Notes under the pieces: generated by a model
What the model saw: only the letters and a program-made list of their open reading frames with translations
Databases searched by the model: none
What the model was told of the DNA's origin: nothing
Shown: positions 12,738 through 22,982 of the stretch, one piece after another
Numbering within the stretch: position 1 is the stretch's first letter
How the letters are laid out: each line of letters opens with the position of its first letter
Program-made: the position numbers and the translations under genes
Assembly (NCBI GenBank): GCA_030544235.1
Contig: CM060476.1
Coordinates: forward strand, 27,196,733 to 27,260,732
DNA: 64,000 bases
DNA from: Lepturacanthus savala
Lineage: Eukaryota; Chordata; Actinopteri; Scombriformes; Trichiuridae
Direction of reading: 5' to 3'

Positions 12738-14062
12738 GTAAAATGGTATAGTTTTGGATCAGGAATTCACCTGGAAAAGCTATTGTTTTCATGTGGTTTG
12801 TGTTTTAAAGTTTTTATTGCTCCATATGCATTCTCTCGGTCTGAAGAGCCCAAAAAGACAAAAAGCTATATAGGCCTAAATCAGTACAATATTTTCATAG
12901 AAAAACTTATTTACCTTTTACTTTATGTAAAATGGTATAGTTTTGGATCAGAAATTCACCTGGAAAAACTATTGTTTTCATGTGGTTTGTGTTTTAAAGT
13001 TTTTATTGCTCCATATGCATTCTCTCGGTCTGAAGAGCCCAAAAAGACAAAAAGCTATTATAGGCCTAAATCAGTACAATATTTTTATAGAAAAACTTAT
13101 TTACCTTTTACTTCATGTGAAATGGTATAGTTTTGGATCAGAAATTCACCTGGAAAAGCTATTGTTTTCATGTGGTTTGTCTTTTAAAGTTTTTATTGCT
13201 CCATATGCATTCTCTCGGTCGGAAGAGCACAAAAAGACCAAAAGCTATGTAGGCCTAAATCAGTACAATATTTTTACAGAAAATCTTATTTACCTTTTAC
13301 TATATGTAAAATGGTATAGTTTTGGATCAGAAATTCACCTGGAAAAGCTATTGTTTTCATGTGGTTTGTGTTTTAAAGTTTTTATTGCTCCATATGCATT
13401 CTCTCGGTCTGAAGAGCCCAAAAAGACAAAAAGCTATATAGGCCTAAATCAGTACAATATTTTCATAGAAAAACTTATTTACCTTTTACTTTATGTAAAA
13501 TGGTATAGTTTTGGATCAGGAATTCACCTGGAAAAGCTATTGTTTTCATGTGGTTTGTGTTTTAAAGTTTTTATTGCTCCATATGCATTCTCTCGGTCTG
13601 AAGAGCCCAAAAAGACAAAAAGCTATATAGGCCTAAATCAGTACAATATTTTCATAGAAAAACTTATTTACCTTTTACTTTATGTAAAATGGTATAGTTT
13701 TGGATCAGAAATTCACCTGGAAAAACTATTGTTTTCATGTGGTTTGTGTTTTAAAGTTTTTATTGCTCCATATGCATTCTCTCGGTCTGAAGAGCCCAAA
13801 AAGACAAAAAGCTATTATAGGCCTAAATCAGTACAATATTTTTATAGAAAAACTTATTTACCTTTTACTTCATGTGAAATGGTATAGTTTTGGATCAGAA
13901 ATTCACCTGGAAAAGCTATTGTTTTCATGTGGTTTGTCTTTTAAAGTTTTTATTGCTCCATATGCATTCTCTCGGTCGGAAGAGCACAAAAAGACCAAAA
14001 GCTATGTAGGCCTAAATCAGTACAATATTTTTACAGAAAATCTTATTTACCTTTTACTATAT
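12549..14062 (+). repeat. Tetrameric higher-order repeat, 757 bp, two copies
   Basis: The marker ATCAGGAATTC occurs at about 12759 and 13516 (757 bp apart). The linked markers GGAAAAACTATTG, CTATTATAGG (1-bp insertion), TTCATGTGAAATGG and TTTGTCTTTTAAAG recur with the same spacing. The period is 4 x 189 + 1 because of the insertion in one monomer, which shifts the open frame. The two copies look nearly identical, indicating a recent tandem duplication. Confidence 0.88.
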
Positions 14063-15952
14063 GTAAAATGGTATAGTTTTGGATCAGAAATTCACCTGGA
14101 AAAGCTATTGTTTTCATGTGGTTTGTGTTTTAAAGTTTTTATTGCTCCATATGCATTCTCTCGGTCTGAAGAGCCCAAAAAGACAAATAGCTATATAGGC
14201 CTAAATCAGTACAATATTTTTATAGAAAAACTTATTTACCTTTTACTTTATATGAAATGGTATAGTTTTGGATCAGAAATTCACCTGGAAAAGCTATTGT
14301 TTTCATGTGGTTTGTGTTTTAAAGTTTTTATTGCTCCATATGCATTCTCTCGGTCTGAAGAGCCCAAAAAGACAAAAAGCTATATAGGCCTAAATCAGTA
14401 CAATATTTTCATAGAAAAACTCATTTACCTTTTACTTTATGTGAAATGGTATAGTTTTGGATCAGAAATTCACCTGGAAAAGCTATTGTTTTCATGTGGT
14501 TTGTGTTTTAAAGTTTTTATTGCTCCATATGCATTCTCTCGGTCTGAAGAGCCCAAAAAGACAAAAAGCTATATAGGCCTAAATCAGTACAATATTTTTA
14601 TAGAAAAACTTATTTACCTTTTACTTTATGTGAAATGGTATAGTTTTGGATCAGAAATTCACCTGGAAAAGCTATTGTTTTCATGTGGTTTGTGTTTTAA
14701 AGTTTTTATTGCTCCATATGCATTCTCTCGGTCTGAAGAGCCCAAAAAGACAAAAAGCTATATAGGCCTAAATCAGTACAATATTTGTATAGAAAAACTT
14801 ATTTACCTTTTACTTTATGTGAAATGGTATAGTTTTGGATCAGAAATTCACCTGGAAAAGCTATTGTTTTCATGTGGTTTGTGTTTTAAAGTTTTTATTG
14901 CTCCATATGCATTCTCTCGGTCTGAAGAGCACAAAAAGACAAAAAGCTATATAAGTCTAAATCAGAACAATATTTTTATAGAAAATCTTATTTACCTTTA
15001 ACTTTATGTGAAATGGTACAGTTTTGGATCAGAAATTCACCTGGAAAAGCTATTGTTTTCATGTGGTTTGTGTTTTAAAGTTTTTATTGCTCCATATGCA
15101 TTCTCTCGGTCTGAAGAGCCCAAAAAGACAAATAGCTATATAGGCCTAAATCAGTACAATATTTTTATAGAAAAACTTATTTACCTTTTACTTTATATGA
15201 AATGGTATAGTTTTGGATCAGAAATTCACCTGGAAAAGCTATTGTTTTCATGTGGTTTGTGTTTTAAAGTTTTTATTGCTCCATATGCATTCTCTCGGTC
15301 TGAAGAGCCCAAAAAGACAAAAAGCTATATAGGCCTAAATCAGTACAATATTTTCATAGAAAAACTCATTTACCTTTTACTTTATGTGAAATGGTATAGT
15401 TTTGGATCAGAAATTCACCTGGAAAAGCTATTGTTTTCATGTGGTTTGTGTTTTAAAGTTTTTATTGCTCCATATGCATTCTCTCGGTCTGAAGAGCCCA
15501 AAAAGACAAAAAGCTATATAGGCCTAAATCAGTACAATATTTTTATAGAAAAACTTATTTACCTTTTACTTTATGTGAAATGGTATAGTTTTGGATCAGA
15601 AATTCACCTGGAAAAGCTATTGTTTTCATGTGGTTTGTGTTTTAAAGTTTTTATTGCTCCATATGCATTCTCTCGGTCTGAAGAGCCCAAAAAGACAAAA
15701 AGCTATATAGGCCTAAATCAGTACAATATTTGTATAGAAAAACTTATTTACCTTTTACTTTATGTGAAATGGTATAGTTTTGGATCAGAAATTCACCTGG
15801 AAAAGCTATTGTTTTCATGTGGTTTGTGTTTTAAAGTTTTTATTGCTCCATATGCATTCTCTCGGTCTGAAGAGCACAAAAAGACAAAAAGCTATATAAG
15901 TCTAAATCAGAACAATATTTTTATAGAAAATCTTATTTACCTTTAACTTTAT
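14063..15952 (+). repeat. Pentameric higher-order repeat, 945 bp, two copies
   Basis: The markers AGACAAATAG (14181 and 15126), ATATTTGTAT (14781 and 15726), TTTATATGAAATGG and AAAAACTCATTTACC all recur at exactly 945 bp, five monomers. The copies appear almost identical by eye. Confidence 0.88.
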
Positions 15953-16439
15953 GTGAAATGGTACAGTTTTGGATCAGAAATTCACCTGGAAAAGCTATTG
16001 TTTTCATGTGGTTTGTGTTTTAAAGTTTTTATTGCTCCATATGCATTCTCTCGGTCGGAAGAGCACAAAAAGACCAAAAGCTATGTAGGCCTGAATCAGT
16101 ACAATATTTTTACAGAAAATCTTATTTACCTTTTACTATATGTAAAATGGTATAGTTTTGGATCAGAAATTCACCTGGAAAAGCTATTGTTTTCATGTGG
16201 TTTGTGTTTTAAAGTTTTTATTGCTCCATATGCATTCTCTCGGTCGGAAGAGCACAAAAAGACCAAAAGCTATGTAGGCCTGAATCAGTACAATATTTTT
16301 ACAGAAAATCTTATTTACCTTTTACTATATGTAAAATGGTATAGTTTTGGATCAGAAATTCGCCTGGAAAAGCTATTGTTTTCATGTGGTTTTTGTTTTA
16401 AAGTTTTTATTGCTCCATATGCATTCTCTCGGTCGGAAG

Positions 16440-17159
16440 AGCACAATGAGGTAAAAAGCCATGTACATCTAAATCAGTGAAATATTTTTACAGAAAATCT
16501 TATTTACCTTTTACTTTGTGTGAAATGGTATAGTTTGGGATTAGAATTTCATCTGGGAAAGCTATTGTTTTCATTTGGTTCATGTTTTAAACTTTTTATG
16601 GCTCCCGAAGCTTTCTCTCGGTCTGAAGAGCACAATAAGATAAAAAGTGATGTACGTCTAAATCAGTGCAATATTTTTACAGAAAATCTTGTTTACCTTT
16701 TACTTTACGGAAAACGGTATAGTTTTGAACTACAAATTCACCTGGAAAAGCTATTGTTTTCATGTGGTTCATGTTTTAAACTTTTTATGGCTCCAGAAGC
16801 ATTCTCTCGGTCTGAAGAGCCTAAAAGATAAAAAGGTATGTAGGCCTAATCAGGCCTACATACCTTTCAAGATTTTCTGTAAAACCATAAGAGTTTTACA
16901 GAAAATCTTGTTTACCTTTGATTTTATGTACAATGGTATAGTTTTACATTAAGAATTCACCTGGGAAAGCTATTGTTTTCATGTGGTTCATGTTTTAAAG
17001 TTTTTATGGCTCCAGAATCTTTCTCTCATTCTGAAGAGCACAATAAGATAGAAAGCTATGTCGGCCTAATCAGTGCAATATTTTTTTACAGAAAATCTTA
17101 TTTACCTTTCATTTTATGTGCAATGGTATAGTTTTGGATTAGAAATTCACCTGGGAAAG
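16440..17159 (+). repeat. Diverged edge monomers of array B
   Basis: The last four or so monomers carry many substitutions not seen elsewhere (CACAATGAGG, CATCTGGGAAAGC, GGCTCCCGAAGC, GGCTCCAGAATC), and the open frame decays. This is the pattern expected at a satellite array margin, where unequal crossing-over homogenises less. The satellite ends at 17159 inside the CACCTGG-AAAG part of the monomer and passes directly into non-satellite sequence. Confidence 0.85.
16832..16910. repeat. Two back-to-back perfect hairpins within a rearranged monomer
   Basis: Stem 1: AAAGGTATGTAGGCCT (16832-16847) pairs with AGGCCTACATACCTTT (16852-16867) around a 4-nt loop, 16/16 matches. Stem 2: CAAGATTTTCTGTAAAAC (16868-16885) pairs with GTTTTACAGAAAATCTTG (16893-16910) around a 7-nt loop, 18/18 matches. 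Both stems are satellite sequence folded back on itself, as made by small inversions or template switching. Confidence 0.92.
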
Positions 17160-17538
17160 TCCGATATCGTTTTCCAGACATCCAGAATCCAGACATCTAT
17201 AGTAACAAAGTGAAATTCTTTTGGCATAAAGGTCACCACTGGGGTTATTACAGGAACAGCACAAAGGTGACAGAAGGCCACATGAATTTAAATAATTTCA
17301 TCAAGAAGCCATGGGAAGGCCTTGTTCAATCTCAAATATAAGGCTTTACATACACCAGTGGGTACAAGGAAGAACAACTGTGTCAACAACAGTGGTCAAA
17401 CGCACTCTAGTGCCTGAAATGCCTATACTAACATTAAATTAAAAGTTAAAATTTATTGTGAGTATGTAATGATGTTGTTGTTGAAATCAATGTCTGTAAT
17501 GATGAGAAGTAAAGTTAAAGAAAAACTAGACAATTCAC
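17160..17538 (+). repeat. Left arm of ~375-bp inverted repeat flanking the unique spacer
   Basis: This 379-bp stretch is the reverse complement of 36617-36990 with scattered substitutions and one 5-bp length difference (ACATTAAATTAAAAG here, ACGTTAAAAG in the other arm). The match begins at the satellite junction and stops sharply after CTAGACAATTCAC. A frame of about 75 codons (RYRFPDIQNPDIYSN..., later KKPWEGLVQSQ and QQQWSNAL) is shared by both arms. In this copy it is broken by a TAA at about 17339. I do not recognise the protein. Confidence 0.92.
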
Positions 17539-18055
17539 GCGGAAATTGTGAGTTGGGTCTGGGCTGTTGGGAGTCCTTGCTGGAGTTTTATAATGGTCGT
17601 GATACCATGGATGGGATGCTGGGGTCCTCTTTATTAATACTACAAAGTTTGATGGTTGTGGGGACTTTAAATCCAAAGTTATTGATGAAAAACTATTGAC
17701 CAATCGGATTTCATGTCTTTTAGAGAAATCAGCTCAGTCACGAAGCTGTGGTCTTTCCATGGTGATGATGACATCACTGACACAGACCAACTGCTTCTAA
17801 CTCAAAAATTCTGAATTCTATCATCTAAGATATTTTCCAACATCATCATTGAGGAGGGTATTCTTATGAGATGCCATGTCTTTGATATGTAGCTATATAC
17901 CTCCTTAATACATTATTTTATTTAAATTAATTTATTCATGTATTTATGTCACTTGCATAAAATATCTATATCTAATGTATTAATATCCATGTATAACATA
18001 CTTAACCTAAAACCTTCACAGTACATCTATGTATGTTATTAAAATCCTCAGACAT
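17539..18055. other. Non-coding stretch, no feature recognised
   Basis: AT-rich sequence follows the inverted-repeat arm. A short open stretch (17541-17699) has no recognisable protein similarity. No RNA gene, tandem repeat or splice-like exon stands out. Confidence 0.5.
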
Positions 18056-18720
18056 TAGATTCTAGATTCAAAGTTCACTTTATTGTCATTTCACTCCACA
18101 TTTACATTCAGTCTGAAATTAAATTGCTTCTCATCATTGACATTACATAAAAAATGGTGATTAAATGATTACTAAAAAATTCTATCTATAAAAAAATATA
18201 TTTTCAATCACATATTTAAAAACAGTATTTCACAGCATTAATAACCAAATAATTTCAGAGGTTCAGTAAAAGGTGCTTCAATGTCTCCAATCCAGTGCTG
18301 TTTAAAGTAATTCAGACATGTCCTTAAATCAGTTCAAACCTTGTCCTTGGTTGTTGTCCAGCTGGGGGGGTGGTGTGTGTTTGGGGGGTTCAGGGTATCA
18401 GTGAGTGTGTGTGTGGGGGGATTCAGTCCACTTGAAGCCCTACAGCTTGTAAAACCTGTTGATCATAGTGAAGGGTGGAGTGGGTCTTTGATGGTGGAGG
18501 TAGCTGTGTGAATGCATTGCTGTTGGTAGAGCGCCATCAGGATGAGACAGGAGCAGCAACGGTTCTGTAGGCAGTCTTCATCAGTCCTAATTGGCTGTTT
18601 TTGTTGTCCATGGAAACTACAGCTCCTGAACCAGGAAGTGATGTTGTAGGTCAGGATGCTGTCAGTGGAGCCGCTGTAGAAGGTGGTAAAGTGAGCAGAC
18701 CAGTTACTATCAATGACCAT
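18056..18720 (-). mobile_element. Truncated LINE 3' end (L2/CR1 clade-like)
   Basis: On the minus strand, 18720 to about 18463 encodes FYSGSTDSILTYNITSWF followed by a decayed tail with STIKDPLHPSL. These match the reverse transcriptase C-terminal region of fish L2/CR1/Rex-type LINEs (usual wording '...ESILTY.IT.W...' and 'I.KDP.HP'). Downstream at about 18056-18150 the minus strand ends with ATGACAATAAAGTGAACTTT, typical of the 3' end of such LINEs. It is 5'-truncated and frame-damaged. The intervening 18150-18460 is 3' untranslated-like, with a G/T-rich patch at 18365-18420. Confidence 0.65.
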
Positions 18721-19349
18721 TAAAATTCTTTAGTGATATTACAGTGTAGATGCATTAACTGGAAAAACACAACAACCAAGCAGATTATAAAATGACTAAT
18801 AAGTCTTGCTTGTTCTCTACTCCTACTCCATGTTTCTCCACAGTAAGTCAACATGGTCATTGTTAGAATGATGCATATAAGTTATCCCATATTTACTTAT
18901 TTCCATTCTTTTATTCTTTGTTCTGCATAACATGACAGTATAAGTTTGTGTGTGTATCTTCCAGGTGGACAATGGAGATGTTGCATCTGTTGACTTGACC
19001 AAGATCTGAACTTCCTTCCAACTGTTCAATGATTTTACCAGGTTCCTGTCGTAATGACAAGAATACCTACCTAACTTAGGAATTTAGCTGACCTGTTTAC
19101 ATTCTAGAGAAAGGAAAACAAAACCTTGTATTAGTTAGACATTTACGCACAGTGACGACTTTCAAAGTCTCAAGGGGACAACCAAAACTATATAAAATGC
19201 ATCAATATGTAGCTGCAGTATTTGGCAAATGCAGACAGACATGTGGCACAGGACAAACAAATTGGTGGGGTGGTGGAGAGAGGGATACAGAGAGCGTACC
19301 CGTGCTCTGTTTCTATCTGCACCACAAGAGGAGTTGCAAAAGGAAAAAG
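18721..19349. other. Non-coding stretch upstream of helicase remnant
   Basis: No convincing gene is seen. The minus-strand reading of 19188-19349 continues the helicase frame but no longer resembles the family, so it is excluded from the helicase call. Confidence 0.45.
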
Positions 19350-20180
19350 ACCAGTACTGCCAAACGCCAACTTGATTGGGACCTGTCGCCGAACCGCTAC
19401 CCTCTTGCTCATGGGTTCCTTGACTCGTGCGATGTAAACCAGCATGTCCGGCGGCCCGAGAACCTTTTTCCGAAACTTTTGATCAGCCTCTGGATTGTTC
19501 AATTCCAGTCCGATCAGCTTCACAGTTTCGGGTAGGTCCACATACATGCACAGGTGATTGTGCCGAAAGCGCCGCTGACGAGGCCATCCTCGATGTCGAC
19601 GTTCCTCGTCACCATGACACGCGCGCCGACTTTGATGTTGTCTGGCAGATCCCTCCTGTTGCCCTTGAAGCCCCAGGGGATCCTTTTCCGATAATCCTCC
19701 GCAGGAATGTTGACGACAGTCAACCCAAGGGCTGCAACTGTGGTTGCATCGTGGGCGTCCACCTCCTTGTTTGTCGCAAAGATGTGAAGGGCATCCACCG
19801 GACAATGTTGGGCGTCGACGACACACTGCTCGAGCGGAGCTTTGTCGTCGACGGAAAGTGGTTCGTTCTTCTGCTTTGTGCACAGTCTGTTCAACAGCTC
19901 AGCAAAAGACCGGTCGTCCTTTTGCCACATGATTTCCGTCAAGGTGACCATCTGGAAAGAACTCCAGAGGTCAAGGAAATCATCCTCACGCACACAGAGC
20001 GGCTTGGCCCTGCCAAGGGGCGGCAGCTAGTAAAAGTCCCCAACCGTCAAGACTGACATGCCTCCAAAGGGCCTCTTGTTGCCTTTGATTTGTTGCAACT
20101 GCCAGTGCACAGGCAAAGAGGTCCTTGGAAATCATAGAGATCTCGTCAATGATCAAGATTTAACTTCGTCCAACGCGCTG
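19350..20180 (-). pseudogene. PIF1-type helicase remnant of a Helitron/Helentron
   Basis: The minus strand shows the Walker B segment ILIIDEISMISKDLFA (about 20172-20125). After a frameshift come PFGGMSVLTVGDFY and LPPLGRAKPLCV, with a TAG replacing the usual Gln between them. Then follow DRSFAELLNRLC, the conserved GARVMVTRNVDIEDGLVSGAFGT near 19600-19550, a second frameshift near 19545, and VRRQVPIKLAF. The family normally continues with a motif of the type C-T-x-H-K-x-Q-G; this copy leaves the family at KLAF. The Walker A motif and the Rep/HUH nuclease are absent upstream. PIF1-like helicases of this subtype are carried by Helitrons, which transpose by rolling circle. The copy has at least two frameshifts, one stop and both ends missing, so it is dead. 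A host PIF1 gene is unlikely given the protease-like and repeat neighbours. Confidence 0.82.
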
Positions 20181-20690
20181 CCGGAAAGCAAGGTCTGTGC
20201 TTTACCGTGTCTGGATGTAAGACTTCTGATGCTGCTGGAAAGCAGGGTTGTTTCTGTACTGGTTGCGGATGTAAGATTTCATTGCAGATTTCTGCCGTTG
20301 CCGGGAAGCAAGGTCAGTCTTGTACCGCATTTGAATGTGTGATTTCTGCCGCTCCCTGAAAGCAAGATTGGTGCTGTACTGCTTCCGAACGCAAGACTTC
20401 ATTGAAGATTTATGACGCGCTTGGAATACAGGGTCAGTGTTCTACCGCTTCATTAAGTAAGTCCTCTTTTTGTGCCGATGCTGAATATAGCTTGCCCTCA
20501 TTGCCTGTAACTTCTTCTCCTGAAATTCTGATCTACTGGCATATTGCAGTTTTTCAGACTGACGTCTGCCAGTGGTTCTCTTTTCACCAGAAGGCAGACG
20601 TTTGCTGATCGCACTTGCTCGACGTGCAGTTTTCCTGCATCTGCTCGAGCCAACTCTTGAAACGTACTGCTTCGTTTTCTCACACAACTA
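20181..20690 (-). pseudogene. Lys/Arg/Gln-rich repeat region of the Helentron-like protein
   Basis: The minus-strand frame contains imperfect 18-22-residue repeats: KSCVRKQYSTNLAFRERQ, KSHIQMRYKTDLASRQRQ, KSYIRNQYRNNPAFQQHQ, KSYIQTRY. They are preceded (20450-20690) by another basic stretch with SEFQEKKLQAMRASYIQ. Similar basic repeats link the protease-like and Rep/helicase parts in fish Helitron-type polyproteins as I remember them. Here the repeats run straight into the helicase Walker B segment, so the Rep nuclease and helicase N-terminus have been deleted. An in-frame stop occurs near 20440. Confidence 0.6.
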
Positions 20691-21544
20691 CACCAACGCT
20701 GATGTAGTTGGTTGGACGCTGGTTCTGGCACAGCATCTGGAGTGAGAACCGTGTCAGCTTCACATTCTGAGGTGTTTCCTTCAAGAAAAACTGTACGTTG
20801 GAAGACCTCCTGACCGCAGCTTTGGTCCAGTGCAGCATCTGGAATGATAATCAAATCGTCTCCCAGTTCAAGGGTGTCACCATCTAGAAGAAACGCACTT
20901 GGTTCGGTTTCAGCTTCTGACAAGACTGCAACATTATCCGTAGTCACATCACTGTAGTCCCTGGAGAAGGAAACAGGCATAAGCTCATAGCTGGCATAAG
21001 ATCCACGATCCTGCAAAAGCTTATGCACGTGGTCGACCAGATCACTGAAGTCAAGGAAGGTCAGCATTATTGCAGTGCCGCTATGGTATGGAAAACCAGT
21101 GGCTGACCTCGAGTGAGAATCAAAGAAACCATAGCGGCCTGTGTCGTCACGAAAAACTGCTAAGCATTCAGGTGCGACCAGAAGAACTGCATGGCGGACA
21201 TCAAGAGCCAAGCACTGAAGTTGAGAGGCAAAGGGCAGCGATACTTGACTTTGCAGACTGTTTTCTGCAACCTTGAGTGGTCCAACCATGAGATCCATTG
21301 AGTTCATGGTAACATGATAGGAATGATCATCAGTAAAGACACATTTTGGCATCTGCTCAAGGGTCAAGTAATTATGTGTAAAAGTACCATCTGCAATAAG
21401 CTGCCATTTCACACCTACATAGTGCGTCTCCCTGAGAAAGCACTCTATCCAGAGAAACCCTATTGAATTGCAACCCCTCGTTGTGATATGCAAGAAAAGT
21501 AAGAGCCATGCTGGTGCACTGTTCACCCGCAAGACATCAGAATG
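20690..21544 (-). pseudogene. Cysteine-protease-like (OTU/C76-type) exon of a Helentron-like gene
   Basis: The exon begins after a good acceptor on the minus strand (TTCATTTCAG, AG just above 21544) and stays open for about 280 codons. The core is RHAVLLVAPECLAVF, then YGFFDSHSRSATGFP, then GTAIMLTF and DFSDLVDHVHKLL. The FDSHSR block with downstream Gly-Thr-Ala resembles the Asp-His part of papain-like deubiquitinase domains (OTU or peptidase C76-like) found in fish transposon polyproteins. Residues after the domain are acidic and low-complexity. A frameshift near 20690 moves the reading into the basic repeat frame. A catalytic Cys cannot be assigned with certainty. The open frame is long, but the downstream helicase is broken. 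An alternative is a separate multicopy host gene family with this domain. Confidence 0.62.
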
Positions 21545-21730
21545 CTGAAATGAAGAAATGCATTGTGTTACATCTCTACCATGGAAATAAACACTGTTGC
21601 AGACATTGTAAAGCAGTACAATTCTCTATCCATGTTATCACCATAAAAAAATATGAAATATGAAAACAAAAAGAGACCATTTTTAAAAAATGTTATCAAT
21701 ATCTATAAAATTAGGAATATGTAAACGTAC

Positions 21731-21815
21731 CTCTGCCATCAGCTCCAGGACCTCAGGCCACACCGGGTTCAGAGGGATGGAGGGCACGGTCTTCTACTTC
21801 CTCAGTATTCTGTGT
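21731..21815 (-). pseudogene. Small exon of the same minus-strand gene
   Basis: Acceptor TTCTTTACAG lies just above 21815 and donor GTACGT just below 21731, giving an 85-bp exon. The best frame reads KTVPSIPLNPVWPEVLELMAE-like residues up to the donor (in two pieces, VPSIPLNPVW and PEVLELMAE) and has a TAG near its start. It lies between the Pro-rich exons and the protease-like exon on the same strand. Confidence 0.5.
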
Positions 21816-22080
21816 CTGTAAAGAAAAAAGGCAGAGTTTGGATTAAGAAGTGCATAGGAGACAAAACACAAAAGAAAAACTGTTGGCATTGTAAATATAA
21901 ATAGGAAACAAAAACAAAGGGTTAAAAATAATAAAAAGATAATGACCAAAAACGATGCAATTAAATCACAACATTATGTGCAGATAAAAAGCAGATAGCC
22001 ATGAGCAGCAGTAGGTTATGGTAGAAAATACATTAGTTATTTCAGTAAACTTTCAAAGAAACAGTATCAGCCTATGTTAC

Positions 22081-22218
22081 CTTCTTGGTGGGACCCACCT
22101 GGGTCCACCGAGGAGGGAAGGAAGAACCAGAGACTGGAGCCTTGGCCTTCACAGACACTTCCCGTGAAACCTGTGAGGTTGGAGGTGTGAGCGGAGTCAA
22201 GCAGGCCCTTGGCGGAGT
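22081..22218 (-). pseudogene. Ser/Pro-rich exon 1 of a tandem exon pair
   Basis: Flanked by acceptor GTTTCCACAG (above 22218) and donor GTAACA (below 22081), a 138-bp exon, exactly 46 codons. It reads TPPRACLTPLTPPTSQ, then VSREVSVKAKAPVSGSS, and ends PTKK at the donor. Its second half resembles the exon at 22350-22447. A linker segment of the minus-strand gene is likely. No domain recognised. Confidence 0.5.
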
Positions 22219-22349
22219 CTGTGGAAACAATGACAGAGTTTACAATAAAATAGTGCATAAGAGACACCAGACAAACAGAAAGTTAAAATCCACAATACAG
22301 CAGTTATTCTGTAAAATGTTCACACAACCAATAATGGTAGGTAACACAC

Positions 22350-22447
22350 CTTCTTGGCCTGAGCCACACTAGTCCCTCCAAGAGGACTGGAAGGACGAGG
22401 TACAGGGGTCTCGACCTCCACAGACACTCCTGGTGAGACCGGTGTGG
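22350..22447 (-). pseudogene. Ser/Pro-rich exon 2 of a tandem exon pair
   Basis: The polypyrimidine tract CCTCCTCCCCCCGCCTGCAG ends just above 22447 and donor GTGTGT follows below 22350. The exon reads TPVSPGVSVEVETPVPRP, then SSPLGGTSVAQAKK. It shares the pattern VSxxVSVxxxxPVxxxS...KK with 22081-22218, so one is probably a tandem copy of the other. A third AAGAAG-ended segment near 22732 has AT where the donor GT should be. Confidence 0.48.
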
Positions 22448-22982
22448 CTGCAGGCGGGGGGAGGAGGCGTCCGGGTTTTTTTATATTAGACAAATGAATG
22501 AGATAAGATACACCAGACGAATTGAATATGATGTAAATAAAGGGTAGAAAGTTACGTGTTGTTGAGTCTGTCAACAGAGACAATAAAATGAGACAAAAGG
22601 TTAAAAACAACAACATTACCAAAAATAAAGAAATAAAGAAAGTGATAAACATTCTGACGTGCATTAACACATAGCAGCAGTGAGGTAAACTTCACAATAC
22701 AGTGGTTATTATGTTAAATATAATATCTTCTTGGACCGAGTCCAGGACACACACTTGGAGAAGAAGATTTGTTCAGTAAACAGGACAAGATTTCAAAATG
22801 TTTGTAGAAATCTCTCACCGTGTCCAGGAATCGTCATCTGTGTCTCCACCTTTATTGGTTGGGTAACATGTACTCAACTTCAAACATGTTCTGAAATCAA
22901 TCATGGAATTACAATACAATACTTTATATTGTATTGTAATACTTTGTATTACAATACAATACAATACATCAAAGTAACTTAC

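Larger units (their letters stand above)
9329..17159 (+). repeat. Satellite array B, ~189-bp monomer, plus orientation
   Basis: About 41 monomers of the same family as array A, inverted. The translated consensus runs VKWYSFGSEIHLEKL, then LLFSCGLCFKVFIAPYAF, then SRSEEPKKTKSYIGLNQYN, then IFIEKLIYLLLY, with no methionine. One subtype (AAGCACAAAAAGACAAAAAG... with CTTTAACTTTATG) gains a TAA stop, breaking the frame at regular places. Three clear higher-order duplications are listed separately. From about 16440 to the right edge the monomers become clearly diverged. Confidence 0.97.

Noticed and set aside
19427..20056. Plus-strand 209-codon frame over the helicase region
   Set aside because: It is the antisense shadow of the minus-strand PIF1 helicase remnant, which has clear family motifs.
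22890..22970. ATACAATACAAT-rich stretch as a functional AT-hairpin or origin
   Set aside because: Simple low-complexity TATTG/CAATA repeats in an intron-like position; nothing beyond a weak fold-back.
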